DNA of 30,511 nucleotides from Chloroflexota bacterium (GCA_902810755.1 CADDYT010000069.1:1-30511), one strand, 5' to 3'; shown: positions 8,614 to 17,304, counted from the stretch's first letter. The notes: generated by a model from the letters alone, not told the origin. A program made the numbers and translations.

Positions 8614-9402
8614 ATGCTGCTCTTCATCTTCAAACTGTTGCTGACTCCCCTGCTGATCGGGCTGGTGAGCCTGGCCGGGCGGCGCTGGGGGCCGGGAGTC
8701 AGCGGCTGGCTCGTGGGTTTGCCCCTGACATCAGCACCGGTCTCCCTCTTCCTGACGCTGGAGCAGGGCAGGGCGTTCGCGGCAGTGGCCGCGCAAGGCA
8801 CGATGCTGGGGCAGGTGGCAATGGCCTCTTTCTGCCTGGCCTATAGCCGGTTCGCGTTCCGCCTTAACTGGTTCTACAGCATGCTGAGCGGCTGGTGCGT
8901 CTTTTTTATCGTCGTTGCCCTGCTGGAGCAGCTTGCGCTGCCTCTGCTCGCGGCCTTTATCGCCGTTGAAGTCGCTCTTGCCCTGCTGCTGCAACTCTTC
9001 CCCCGCGTGCGCACGCTGGTTACTCCCCCGACTCCACCTCCCTGGGAGACGCTGCTGCGTATGCTCGTCGCCACCGCCTTCGTGCTGCTGCTCACCGCCA
9101 TCGCCGGTCTCTTAGGCCCCCATCTGAGCGGCCTGCTAACCCCTTTTCCCCTCTATGCCAGCATTCTGGCCGTCTTCACCCATCATTTTCAGGGTAAAGC
9201 GGCAGCCGCTCGCTTCCTGCGCGGCGTTGTCAGCGGCTCCTTCGCCTTCGCCGTCTTTTTCCTGATCGTCGCCGCCCTGCTCACAGCATGGAGTGTTGTC
9301 GCCACCTTCAGTCTTGCTCTCGTCGCCACCCTGCTCGTACACGGCTGCTCCCTCTTTCTGGTGCGCCGTCAGGAAAAGCCTTCATCGATCAATAGAAAGT
9401 AG
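8614..9402 (+). CDS. polytopic membrane protein of unknown function with internal duplication
   Basis: The protein has 262 residues from the ATG at 8614; a TTG at 8593 is an alternative start. It is almost entirely hydrophobic, with about eight predicted membrane segments, so it is a cytoplasmic-membrane protein. Two halves share a pattern. GPGVSGWLVGLPL, starting near residue 26, corresponds to GPHLSGLLTPFPL near residue 168. Each is followed by a conserved F, a QG pair, alanines and spaced glycines. This looks like an ancient duplication of a helical unit, common in transporters. The family is not recognised. The ribosome site is weak (AAAGG 12 nt before the ATG). Its 3' end overlaps the convergent methyltransferase gene by 21 bp. 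Confidence 0.7.
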   Translation: MLLFIFKLLLTPLLIGLVSLAGRRWGPGVSGWLVGLPLTSAPVSLFLTLEQGRAFAAVAAQGTMLGQVAMASFCLAYSRFAFRLNWFYSMLSGWCVFFIVVALLEQLALPLLAAFIAVEVALALLLQLFPRVRTLVTPPTPPPWETLLRMLVATAFVLLLTAIAGLLGPHLSGLLTPFPLYASILAVFTHHFQGKAAAARFLRGVVSGSFAFAVFFLIVAALLTAWSVVATFSLALVATLLVHGCSLFLVRRQEKPSSINRK

Positions 9403-10362
9403 TCCGCCAGCGCAGTCTTCGTAGTGCATCGTCCCACCCTGCCAGCGGGCGAGGCACCAGCGTCCGACAGACTCGAGCTTTTCGCGGGTGAACAGTTGCA
9501 GGTGACCGTAGATGGATTCTGGCTCGCCTGCCTCGAAGGGGACGGCGATGATAAGCCTGCGCGTAGTGAGCGGCAGCAGGTTCGCCAGCACGCGGTACAT
9601 GTCCATCTCGCAGAAATGTTCGAGGACGTGCAGGATGGTAACAGTATCGAAGTGGCCGATAGCGTAAAGATCGGGAGAGAGCAGGTCGGCCTGGACGAAT
9701 TGCACGTTTGTCAGGCCGCGCTCTTCGGCGATGGCGCGACTGATGGCGAACGGCTCCGCGCTGATATCTACTCCGACCACCCGTGTCAGCGCAGGCAGCC
9801 TTTCGGCGGCCAGCAAGGGCAAATAGCCGGAGAGGCAGCCCGCGTCGAGCAGGCTGGAGCCGGTGATGAGCGCGCAGACACGCCGGTAGAGCGGGGCAAA
9901 GATATCGTTCTGGCCAGGCATGTCGGGCGGGCTATCGGCTGCCAGCAGGCGATGATAGCGTTGTAATGCATTCATGCTGAAGAGATGCCAGCCGCGACCG
10001 GGGTCGCGGGGAAAGAGCGAGCCGATGACGGCGGCGAAGACACTGGCAAAATCTTCGGAAGTGGTGATGATACCCGCCGACCTCAACTCCGCCAGGAAAT
10101 AGTCGCCCAGCCAGCGGTCGATCTCTTCCGGCGTGAAGCGGTGAATGATAAGCGTGGGCGCACCCTCGCGCTGGCCCAGCAGGAAGTGCGGCGTCTCCCT
10201 CAGCGCGTAGCCCGCCTCAGTCACCAGCGCGCGAAAAGCCTCCATGTTGACGCGACAGGCATTGACGCCGATAAATGGGCCGCAGGGGAAAGCGCGTTCC
10301 TGAAAGCGCACCCGTCGTGTTCGGTTGTGCGTAGTCAATCGTTGCTCCCTGTGCTTGCTCAT
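9382..10362 (-). CDS. class I SAM-dependent methyltransferase
   Basis: The protein has 326 residues from the ATG at 10362. The frame is open further upstream, to 10503, but that part would lie across the promoter. The C-terminal half is a Rossmann-fold methyltransferase. Motif I is LLDAGCLSGYLPLLAAE, the acidic end of strand 2 is VVGVDIS, and ILHVLEHF resembles the motif that follows strand 4. The N-terminal about 130 residues (around FRALVTEAGYALRETPHFLLG) have no domain I recognise and may be substrate-specific. Neighbours do not indicate a substrate, though a gene-specific promoter and palindrome suggest regulated expression. The pattern fits small-molecule or lipid methyltransferases; nothing suggests a DNA methyltransferase. 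Confidence 0.75.
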   Translation of the reverse strand: MSKHREQRLTTHNRTRRVRFQERAFPCGPFIGVNACRVNMEAFRALVTEAGYALRETPHFLLGQREGAPTLIIHRFTPEEIDRWLGDYFLAELRSAGIITTSEDFASVFAAVIGSLFPRDPGRGWHLFSMNALQRYHRLLAADSPPDMPGQNDIFAPLYRRVCALITGSSLLDAGCLSGYLPLLAAERLPALTRVVGVDISAEPFAISRAIAEERGLTNVQFVQADLLSPDLYAIGHFDTVTILHVLEHFCEMDMYRVLANLLPLTTRRLIIAVPFEAGEPESIYGHLQLFTREKLESVGRWCLARWQGGTMHYEDCAGGLLSIDR

Positions 10363-10371
10363 GCTCTTTTT

Positions 10372-10388
10372 CAGAACAGATTGTTCTG
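10372..10388. promoter_or_regulatory. perfect inverted repeat, candidate operator of the methyltransferase gene
   Basis: CAGAACA-GAT-TGTTCTG is a perfect 7-bp inverted repeat with a 3-nt spacer. It begins 4 nt downstream of the predicted minus-strand -10 (10392-10397), so it would cover the transcription start and sit 10 nt before the ATG. This is the usual position of a repressor site. It does not match the GAACnnnnGTTC spacing of Gram-positive LexA boxes. Confidence 0.5.
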
Positions 10389-10391
10389 TGT

Positions 10392-10420
10392 AATGTACAA
10401 CAAAGTGACCGTGCCGACAA
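10392..10420 (-). promoter_or_regulatory. sigma70-type promoter of the methyltransferase gene
   Basis: On the minus strand TTGTCG (10415-10420) is separated by 17 bp from TACATT (10392-10397), about 30 nt before the start codon at 10362. Confidence 0.5.
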
Positions 10421-10475
10421 CAATAAAAAGGGAGAACAGCCTGTAACCTATCAACAGGTAAAGAGGCCGCTATGA

Positions 10476-10504
10476 TTGACTTTCCTGACAGGCAAGCATA
10501 CAAT
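10476..10504 (+). promoter_or_regulatory. sigma70-type promoter of the PQQ-repeat lipoprotein gene
   Basis: TTGACT (10476-10481) and TACAAT (10499-10504) have ideal 17-bp spacing. The leader to the ATG at 10657 would be about 145 nt, and I see no strong structure in it. Confidence 0.6.
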
Positions 10505-10656
10505 CTTCTTCAGGGAATACCGTATGCGAGTGCATCATCTTTTTACGGTTCATTTTCCATATGCACATGCTCTTACACATGTTATGTTCTCAGATACATC
10601 ATGCTGATGCAACGACATGGCATGCCTGAGATTGTGCCAGGAAAGAAAGAAGGCTT

Positions 10657-12243
10657 ATGAGAACACAGAAGCGAGAGATGAGGCTGGCTTCCACTGCATG
10701 CCTGCTGCTCTGTCTCCTGTTCTCTTCCTGTGGCATTGCGGATAGAGACGCGGTCTCGCAGAAGCAGGGCAGCAACAGGTCAACGCCGACCGTTCAGGCG
10801 AGTAGGAGGGTACCAACGCCCCCTGTGACGCCAACGGCGACGCGCCCTCTTGACCCGGCGCGGGCTGAAGCGAGCGACTGGCCGAGTTATTTGCTGGGCA
10901 ACGGTAATTTTAATCCGTATGAGACGGCTATTACTCGCGATAGCGCGCCATTCCTGCAACTGCTCTGGTCGTACCATGCAAAGGGGTCTATCTCTGCGCA
11001 ACCGATTGAGGTCAACGACAGGCTCTACGTTGGGGCGTGGGATGGGCTGGAACGGGCGCTGGACCTGAACGGCCAGCAACTGTGGACCACCAATCTGGGG
11101 ACGACCGAGGACGATGACTGTGATCCATCCGAGGCGGGTGTGGCGGGGACGCCAACGGTGTCGACTATGAGCATTCAGGGGAAGCAGACGCAAGTTCTCT
11201 TCGTGGGCGGCGGCGATGGCAATGCCTATGCTCTGAACGCGGCCAACGGGCAGGTGATCTGGAAGACGCTACTCGGCGCGCCGCCGGATGCCTTCATCTG
11301 GAGTTCGCCCGTGCTGTATCAGGGCAGCATCTATATCGGCCTCTCCTCGTTTGGCGACTGCCCGCTGGTGCAGGGCAAGCTGTTCAGGCTGGATGCCGCG
11401 ACGGGCGCCGTGCAAAATGTGTTTGCCACCGTGCCGGATGGCTGTGTTGGCGGCAGCATCTGGGGTTCGCCGGTGGTCGATGCGCGCGCGAACACTATCT
11501 ATTTCGCTACCGGCAACGCGAGCGATACCCCCTGCCCGGCGGGCGAGCCTTACACACCCGCCCTTGTCGAACTGCGCCTGCCCGACCTCTCGCTGATTGA
11601 TTTCTGGCAGGTGCCAGCGAGCCAGTGGTCGGATGATAGCGATTTTGGCTCAACGCCGACGCTTTTCACCGCTACGATTGATGGCAAGCTGCGCAAGATG
11701 GTCGGCGTAGAGAATAAAAACGGCATCTATTACGCCTTTATACGCGGGGAACTTAGCAATGGCCCGGTGTGGAGCGATCAGATTGCCACTTCCGAGGGCA
11801 GTATGTCGCCGAGCGCGTGGGATGGCAACTGGCTCTATATCGCGGGGACAAATACGACCATTGACGGTCAAAATTGCCAGGGCAGTCTGCGCGCGGTTGA
11901 CCCGGCCAGCGGCAACTATATCTGGGAACGCTGCCTGCAAGATAATCGCGTGCTGGGGCCGGTAACTGCCATCAAAGGAGTGGTAGTGGTTGGAGAAGGC
12001 AGGACGATAGCGGTGCTGGATGCCGTCAGTGGCCGCCCGCTTTTCGGCTATCGTGATAGCCACAATGGCTCTTATTTCTGGTCTGCCGCCACCATCGCGC
12101 ACGGCATGCTGTATATGGGCAATATGGACGGCACGCTCTACGCCTTCGGCCTTCCCCATACAACCCCTCCCGGCTCCGTAGGGACGATCTCGAAAGGTAG
12201 CCGCCAGCAGGTTATTGCATGTATGTCTCCACAATGCGCATGA
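10657..12243 (+). CDS. PQQ-like beta-propeller repeat lipoprotein
   Basis: This 528-residue exported protein begins with a basic N-terminus, a hydrophobic stretch and a lipobox-like LFSSC (C25), so it is probably a lipoprotein anchored outside the membrane. A Ser/Thr/Pro-rich spacer follows to about residue 70. The rest is a series of PQQ-like propeller blades, seen as recurring units such as LYVGAWDGLERALDLNGQQLW, YALNAANGQVIWK, LRAVDPASGNYIWE and LYAFGLP. Proteins of this type resemble BamB or quinoprotein dehydrogenases. No PQQ-binding catalytic residues were identified, so a scaffold or binding role is as likely as an enzyme. Several Cys residues in the propeller may form disulfides. GAAGG precedes the ATG. 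The last 32 bp overlap the convergent response regulator gene. Confidence 0.82.
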   Translation: MRTQKREMRLASTACLLLCLLFSSCGIADRDAVSQKQGSNRSTPTVQASRRVPTPPVTPTATRPLDPARAEASDWPSYLLGNGNFNPYETAITRDSAPFLQLLWSYHAKGSISAQPIEVNDRLYVGAWDGLERALDLNGQQLWTTNLGTTEDDDCDPSEAGVAGTPTVSTMSIQGKQTQVLFVGGGDGNAYALNAANGQVIWKTLLGAPPDAFIWSSPVLYQGSIYIGLSSFGDCPLVQGKLFRLDAATGAVQNVFATVPDGCVGGSIWGSPVVDARANTIYFATGNASDTPCPAGEPYTPALVELRLPDLSLIDFWQVPASQWSDDSDFGSTPTLFTATIDGKLRKMVGVENKNGIYYAFIRGELSNGPVWSDQIATSEGSMSPSAWDGNWLYIAGTNTTIDGQNCQGSLRAVDPASGNYIWERCLQDNRVLGPVTAIKGVVVVGEGRTIAVLDAVSGRPLFGYRDSHNGSYFWSAATIAHGMLYMGNMDGTLYAFGLPHTTPPGSVGTISKGSRQQVIACMSPQCA

Positions 12244-12595
12244 CGTCGTCGGTGGAGAAGGGTTTGGGCATGACGGTGTTGACGTTGAGCGCGGCGGCCT
12301 CGGCGAGCCGGTCAAGGGCGGAGACCAGCACGATGACGTGTCGATTGCGAATATCCGGCTCGGTGTCGAGGGCCTGACAAACCTCCTTGCCGCTCATGAC
12401 CGGCATCAACAGGTCGAGGAAGACCAGGTAGCTTTCGTCGCCTTGCAGGACTTCGAGGGCCTGCAAGCCGTTGCGCGCCACTTGCACGGGATAGCCTTCC
12501 AGATCGAGGATATCGACCATCATATCGCGAATGATCGGGTCGTCGTCGACAACCAGAATCTTACGGGGTTTGATATTCGGTTTCGTTTGCATCAT
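12212..12595 (-). CDS. single-domain response regulator (CheY-like receiver)
   Basis: The protein has 127 residues from the ATG at 12595, or one fewer from the next ATG. It is a receiver domain only. The acidic pocket is DDD (17-19), the phospho-acceptor D61 lies in FLDLLMP, the switch Ser is S92 (VSA), and the conserved K111 is in MPKPF. There is no output domain, so it probably works by protein-protein contact or in a phosphorelay. Its start lies inside the 3' end of the upstream histidine kinase gene (35 bp overlap), which implies translational coupling and a functional pair. A longer upstream frame exists but would only duplicate kinase-coding sequence. The 3' end overlaps the lipoprotein gene on the other strand. 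Confidence 0.88.
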   Translation of the reverse strand: MMQTKPNIKPRKILVVDDDPIIRDMMVDILDLEGYPVQVARNGLQALEVLQGDESYLVFLDLLMPVMSGKEVCQALDTEPDIRNRHVIVLVSALDRLAEAAALNVNTVMPKPFSTDDVMRIVETYMQ

Positions 12596-15386
12596 CCTGT
12601 TTACCCATTTCAGGCGCCGGTACGCGCGGGAGATAGAAGGTGAAGATTGAACCTTCGCCCGGCACGCTGCGTTCCAGCCAGAGTTTGCCGCCCATCGCCT
12701 CGATATAGCGGCGAGAGATATAGAGGCCAAGCCCGGAGCCGCGTACCGGGGTCGTCAGCGAGCGGGGCAGGCGCACAAACTTCTCAAAAATCTTTTCCTG
12801 CTCTTCCTCCTGGATGCCTTCTCCCCCGTCGCGCACGCGCAGCAGGATCACGGGCAGATCGGGATTTTCCGCGATCAGAGACTCGCTCTCGACCGGCAGG
12901 GGGACATGGGCCAGTGTCGTTGCGATGCAGGTCAGTTCAATTGTGCTATCGGGCGGAGAGTATTTGGCGGCATTGTCCAGCAGATTGGAGATGACCTGGC
13001 GCACGCGCAGGGGGTCGCCGCGCACCCACAGGTCCTGCGCCACCTCGGCGGTGATTTTCTGCTCAATATTGACGCTGAGCATGCTGATGGCGATTTCAAC
13101 GGCGGCGGCCACTTGCACCCCGCTCAATTGCAGGTCCAGTTTTTTGTCAACGGTGCCGATCTTCGAGGCCTCGGTCATGTTCGCCACCAGATCGCCCAGT
13201 TGCTGCGCGGCACCGGCGATTTTGCCGGCGAAGCGCAGAATTTGCTGCGAGGTAATGCGCCCGCTCTGTCGTTTGAGCAGCGATGAGTAGCCGCTAATGG
13301 CGCTGAGCGGCGTGCGCAGTTCGTGCGAGGCGGTGACCAGGAATTCGTCTTTGAGCCGGTTCAAACGCTGCAATTCGGCGTTGGTCTCCTGCAGTTCTTC
13401 AAAAAGCTGGGCATTGCGAATGGCGCTGGCCGTCTGCGCGCAGATTGCCAGCAACATGCCGATCTCGTTGGGTCGGAAGGCGCGGCGCGGCGCGGGCAGG
13501 TGGACGGCCAGCATGCCCACAGGGTCCGTCTGGTAGACAAGCGGCACCATCAGCATCTTCTGAAATTCCGTCTCGCGCAGGAAGATAGCTCCGCCTTCAT
13601 TGCTATGCCGGGCCAGTTCCTCAGCCTCCCAGGGTTCCAGGTAGAAGAAACTCTCCTCGGCCTTTTTCGCCAGCAGAGAGTCCTTAAAGGGCAGGTGAAT
13701 TGACTTGATAAGTTCGTTGTGCGTTTTGTCGCGGGCCAGCGCAAGCAATTCGTTCTCTTCGTTCGAGGATTTGGGCTGTGCGTACATGGCCTGAGCAATC
13801 AGCACATCCTTCTCTCTTGAGAACTGGAAGAAGGCGCACATCTCCGCCTGCACCATACGCCCGGCCATCTCAACAAATTTGTGCAGCAGTTCGTTGAGAT
13901 CCAGCATGGTGCTGATCGATTGCAGGGCGCTGTTCATCGCCGCCTCCATCTCTCCGCGCTCCTGGGCGGTACGCAGGGAGACATGGACTTTATCGTAGAG
14001 CTTGACGTTTTCGATGCCAACGGTGATGATCTGTACCATCGTTTCCAGCATCAGGATTTTTTCCGGCGTGTACACATTGGGGCGGGCGCTGGTCAGGCAC
14101 AGAGTGCCGGTGACGCGATTGAACATCTTCATGGGCAGGAGCAGAAACGATTCGGCTCCGTGCTGATCTCCCCAGGCGCCGCCGAGCAATTCGTCGTACT
14201 CCTCAGGGTGTTTCTGCGTGGGCGCAAAGGAGAGCGGGCGTTTCTCCTGCTGCGTGATTTTCCACCAGACAGGTCGTTGCTCCGGCTGAGCCGTATGTTC
14301 CAGGTCAGGCAGGCCTGCGACGAGTTGCCCGTGATTGATGGCGTAGACGTCGAAGATGCGCTTGCTATCGCGGTCATAGAGCGTGACAAGCATCGATGAG
14401 AAATCGACGACGCTGGCGGCGAAGCGGGCGGTCTCTGCCAGCAGATCAGAGAGCTGAGCCGTCGCCGGGAAGGCCCCGCTGATGACCTGCAGGCGCTGCA
14501 AATAATCCTTGCTGCGCTGCTGCGCGCGACGGAGTTGCTCATTTTGCAGGTAGAGTGCAATGCGATCGGTATACAACTGCGCCTCGTGACGTTGCCGCTG
14601 CTGGAACAGGGGAGCGGCGCTGTCCTCCGTCTGGTAGAGAACGATGATGCCGAGCGTATCAGGACGCCTTTTCTTGCCGCGTACCTCATCGGGCAGCGTT
14701 GGTTCCTTGACCGGCAAGACCAGGTAGCGCGTCGGTCGGAAAGCCAGTGCGGGCATCATGTCGGTCTGGCGGTAGACGGAGAGAAATTCTTCGTGCCTGA
14801 TCAGATAGGGATCACCGGTACGCCAGACGGTGCCGATCAGATCATAGCCAGGGGGGTAGGCCGAGCCAACGGGGAACAGGGGATCATGCTCCGGCGCAAC
14901 GTCCTCTATTTCCCCGACCGGTGGCGTTGAAGGAGCAGGTTGTCCCACGCCCGCCGCCCCGGCAGAGAACAGGCCATGTGGGCGACGAGTGGCGCCCGGC
15001 AACGGGGACGAGGGCGGCCCCGCCAGAGAGGATTCCGCCGGGGCAGACGGCGATGGAGAGGGCGAGAACGGCCTCGGCGCAGGAATGGGCGTCGATCCCG
15101 GCAGAGACGGCGAAAGCGGCGAAGCGGGTGGAACAAAGCCGCGCTCGATAGCGGCAGTTGTGCTGGCCTGGCTGGCAGGAACGGCAGTGCGGGCGGCATC
15201 GGCAGTGCTACGAGCGCGCAGGTGCAGGCAGACCACCATCTGATTGATCGTCCCATCGCGCAGGGCAAGGCAGCCGCCACTGGCCCCGAAGTGGCTCATC
15301 ATCTCCTGTAACAATGCTCGCAGTAATGGTAAGGGCAGGGCATCCTCGGACTGCGGTCCCGGCCCCTGCCAGGTCGCCATCGACAT
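12561..15386 (-). CDS. GAF-domain sensor histidine kinase
   Basis: This 941-residue kinase has no clear membrane segment, so it is probably a cytosolic sensor. An N-terminal GAF-like domain appears split: residues about 15-58 and about 160-290 flank a Pro/Ser/Ala-rich, probably disordered insertion. Two further GAF domains follow (about 300-470 and 480-660). The HisKA dimerisation helix carries the phospho-accepting H688 in TASHELRTPLS. The HATPase domain has an N box NLLDNAAKY, G1 DGGEGI, F box KIFEKF and G2 GSGLGLYI. The start at 15386 has GGAGAAAGG 5 nt upstream; the next ATG is two codons later. It overlaps and should phosphorylate the response regulator at 12212-12595. The ligand cannot be read from the sequence. 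Confidence 0.9.
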   Translation of the reverse strand: MSMATWQGPGPQSEDALPLPLLRALLQEMMSHFGASGGCLALRDGTINQMVVCLHLRARSTADAARTAVPASQASTTAAIERGFVPPASPLSPSLPGSTPIPAPRPFSPSPSPSAPAESSLAGPPSSPLPGATRRPHGLFSAGAAGVGQPAPSTPPVGEIEDVAPEHDPLFPVGSAYPPGYDLIGTVWRTGDPYLIRHEEFLSVYRQTDMMPALAFRPTRYLVLPVKEPTLPDEVRGKKRRPDTLGIIVLYQTEDSAAPLFQQRQRHEAQLYTDRIALYLQNEQLRRAQQRSKDYLQRLQVISGAFPATAQLSDLLAETARFAASVVDFSSMLVTLYDRDSKRIFDVYAINHGQLVAGLPDLEHTAQPEQRPVWWKITQQEKRPLSFAPTQKHPEEYDELLGGAWGDQHGAESFLLLPMKMFNRVTGTLCLTSARPNVYTPEKILMLETMVQIITVGIENVKLYDKVHVSLRTAQERGEMEAAMNSALQSISTMLDLNELLHKFVEMAGRMVQAEMCAFFQFSREKDVLIAQAMYAQPKSSNEENELLALARDKTHNELIKSIHLPFKDSLLAKKAEESFFYLEPWEAEELARHSNEGGAIFLRETEFQKMLMVPLVYQTDPVGMLAVHLPAPRRAFRPNEIGMLLAICAQTASAIRNAQLFEELQETNAELQRLNRLKDEFLVTASHELRTPLSAISGYSSLLKRQSGRITSQQILRFAGKIAGAAQQLGDLVANMTEASKIGTVDKKLDLQLSGVQVAAAVEIAISMLSVNIEQKITAEVAQDLWVRGDPLRVRQVISNLLDNAAKYSPPDSTIELTCIATTLAHVPLPVESESLIAENPDLPVILLRVRDGGEGIQEEEQEKIFEKFVRLPRSLTTPVRGSGLGLYISRRYIEAMGGKLWLERSVPGEGSIFTFYLPRVPAPEMGKQDDANETEYQTP

Positions 15387-15407
15387 CTATACCTTTCTCC
15401 ATCATCT

Positions 15408-15419
15408 GTAGGCGCCTAC
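15408..15419. repeat. 12-bp perfect palindrome in the kinase leader
   Basis: GTAGGCGCCTAC is a perfect palindrome 22 bp upstream of the kinase start at 15386. It resembles the centre of the hairpin at 22897-22918 (GGTAGGGGCGCCTACC). It could be an operator or a fragment of a dispersed palindromic repeat. Confidence 0.4.
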
Positions 15420-15566
15420 GAATAGATAATACACCGACCTCATTGTACGTAACGCATGTAGCATATCACACGTCTCTACCGTATTCAACCGCGTTATTTC
15501 GGTGTTTCACCTGGAGAAAAAAGGCTCTGAGAGGCAGACGGCTAGCTTATCATAGTATCTACTGCT

Positions 15567-16256
15567 TTATAGTAGCAGGTCCTCGCTGGCTATCCAGCGA
15601 ACCTGCTCCTTGCCGCTATTGAAGCGCACCAGCTTCTCCCAGTTGATGCTGCCATCGGGGTTGCCGAAGTTGATGAGAAAATCCCGCTCAAATCGATTGG
15701 TAGCTTTATCCCATTCTTGCTTAAATTCACTATGGTGCTGAGTAGCGTAGTTGCCAATGAGGGAGATAAGTTTGATGTAAAAATCGGGGTCGCCCGTGAG
15801 TTCTTCCCAGAATGCCTGACCGGAACGAATGCGATAGGTACGGTCTTTCGTGGGATCAGCAGACTTGCGCCCATAACCATGACCAAGCAGAGGGTCAAAT
15901 CGCTTATGCAGCTTGAGCAGGCGGCTACCCAGGCTCTTAAATTCTTGATCCTGGCGTTTTGCCTGACTCGAATTGAAAATATTCGGCCCTGATTTTACGG
16001 CAATTGCCTTGTAGACTGTATCTGTCTCGACAGTGATATCAACGCCCTCACTTGGTGACACTACACCCCCGCTAACAGCTTTGGCCACCTGCTCAAAAAA
16101 TGCATCGCCGAAAATCGTCTCATCGGAAGACGACATATAAGAGCGCAGGATTTCGGTGACAATCTCACGAGCGTCCTGCACCCCAATTGCCCGCAAAAGA
16201 TACGGGTTCTTTCTGCGCAGGACTTCACTAAACCTCAACTCGCTTAATTTCTTCAT
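15567..16256 (-). CDS. type II restriction endonuclease, PmeII-like
   Basis: The protein has 229 residues. The opening LRRKNPYLLRAIGV and the segment SSSDETIFGDAFFEQ are typical of PmeII-family type II endonucleases as I recall them. The likely metal-binding core is SEGVDI (E70, D73) followed by AVKSGPN (K88), a PD-(D/E)xK arrangement in which the middle acid is not at its standard place. It would cleave unmodified DNA as a cytosolic enzyme; the recognition site cannot be predicted. It lies 43 bp downstream of a methyltransferase gene on the same strand, the usual arrangement of a type II pair. No strong ribosome site precedes the ATG, which may keep expression below that of the methyltransferase. 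Confidence 0.7.
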   Translation of the reverse strand: MKKLSELRFSEVLRRKNPYLLRAIGVQDAREIVTEILRSYMSSSDETIFGDAFFEQVAKAVSGGVVSPSEGVDITVETDTVYKAIAVKSGPNIFNSSQAKRQDQEFKSLGSRLLKLHKRFDPLLGHGYGRKSADPTKDRTYRIRSGQAFWEELTGDPDFYIKLISLIGNYATQHHSEFKQEWDKATNRFERDFLINFGNPDGSINWEKLVRFNSGKEQVRWIASEDLLL

Positions 16257-16299
16257 GCGACGTTGGTAAAAGTCATTAAGGCTACGGCGTATGATATCC

Positions 16300-17304
16300 T
16301 CAAGTTACGACTGATTCATACCATGGATCACTTTCTCCACCGTCTTCGTTGTTTCCCGTTCCATTTGTCTCAATCGCTTCGGAGAAAAGAGGAATAGGAG
16401 TCTGCGCTGTCATTCTCCGCTCAGGGGGAAGTTCCTTCGTGTTCTGTTTGTTGACTTCAGAAAGCAGAGAAGGAGAAGATTGTACTTCTGCGTCTTCTAA
16501 ACGTTGCTGCGCGACTTTGAAATAATCAGTGTTGAGTTCGATGCCGATACAGCGCCGTCCGAGTTGCACAGCAGCGACAGCCGTCGTTCCAGAGCCAAGA
16601 AACGGATCAAGTACAAGGTTTCCAGGCAAGGTAAACAGCTTGATAAACCAGCCGGGAAGTTCGACGGGAAAAGCGGCGCTATGGCCCCGATTCCCGCATT
16701 CGGTTGCCAGATAGAGTACGTTATCAGGATAGGCTAATTCACGCCCTATCCAGTTCGCAATCTTTTTGCCGAAACCGCTCTGCACATGAGAATTGTCGCG
16801 TCGCTTGTCGGTCTCACTGAGGTTGCGTAACCGCGTCTGGCTCCACTCACCCATCGGAACACGTACAGCATCCTGATACATAGCGAAATGCTTCTCTTTT
16901 GTGAAATGGAGACAGCATTCCCAGGCATCGCGAAAGCGGTTGGGCCACTTACCAGGATAGCTATTGCGCTTGTGCCAGATATATTCCTCTGTCCAGAGCC
17001 AGCCCTGCTTACGCATCGCTAAAATCAGTTCCAGCACATACGTATGTCGCTCACCATCAACTACACGCTCTTTGATATTGAGAATAAACGACCCTTCCGG
17101 CTTCAACACCCGTTTGAGTTCAGCGGCAATGGGGAGAAACCATTCAACGTACTTATCTGGCGCTACTCCCCCATATGTATCCTTGCGCTGATCAGCATAG
17201 GGTGGAGAAGTGACTATCAAATCGACGGAGTTGGATGGAAGCGCAGGTAAAATATCCAGGCAATTTCCGTGAAAAAGCTGTGTTTGTAAAGTTTGATCAT
17301 CCAT
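16300..17304 (-). CDS. site-specific DNA methyltransferase, beta-class, probably N4-cytosine
   Basis: The protein has 334 residues from the ATG at 17304; a GTG one codon earlier is possible. GAGGG lies 8 nt before the ATG. Catalytic motif IV TSPPY (residues 32-36) precedes the SAM-binding motif I DPFLGSGTT (233-241), the order of beta-class amino-methyltransferases. The S-P-P-Y form favours N4-methylcytosine over N6-methyladenine, although this is not absolute. It should protect the host from the endonuclease encoded immediately downstream. The C-terminal tail after about residue 280 is low in conservation signals and rich in Glu, Ser and Thr. Confidence 0.88.
   Translation of the reverse strand: MDDQTLQTQLFHGNCLDILPALPSNSVDLIVTSPPYADQRKDTYGGVAPDKYVEWFLPIAAELKRVLKPEGSFILNIKERVVDGERHTYVLELILAMRKQGWLWTEEYIWHKRNSYPGKWPNRFRDAWECCLHFTKEKHFAMYQDAVRVPMGEWSQTRLRNLSETDKRRDNSHVQSGFGKKIANWIGRELAYPDNVLYLATECGNRGHSAAFPVELPGWFIKLFTLPGNLVLDPFLGSGTTAVAAVQLGRRCIGIELNTDYFKVAQQRLEDAEVQSSPSLLSEVNKQNTKELPPERRMTAQTPIPLFSEAIETNGTGNNEDGGESDPWYESVVT

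Noticed and set aside
10372..10388. LexA/SOS box
   Set aside because: The arms GAAC and GTTC are 5 nt apart, not 4, and the gene is not a typical SOS gene.
10363..10503. N-terminal extension of the methyltransferase
   Set aside because: The extension crosses the predicted promoter and palindrome and reads as non-conserved sequence; the ATG at 10362 is preferred.
10472..10660. Possible 62-codon gene before the lipoprotein
   Set aside because: The promoter hexamers lie within its first codons and it has no recognisable features.
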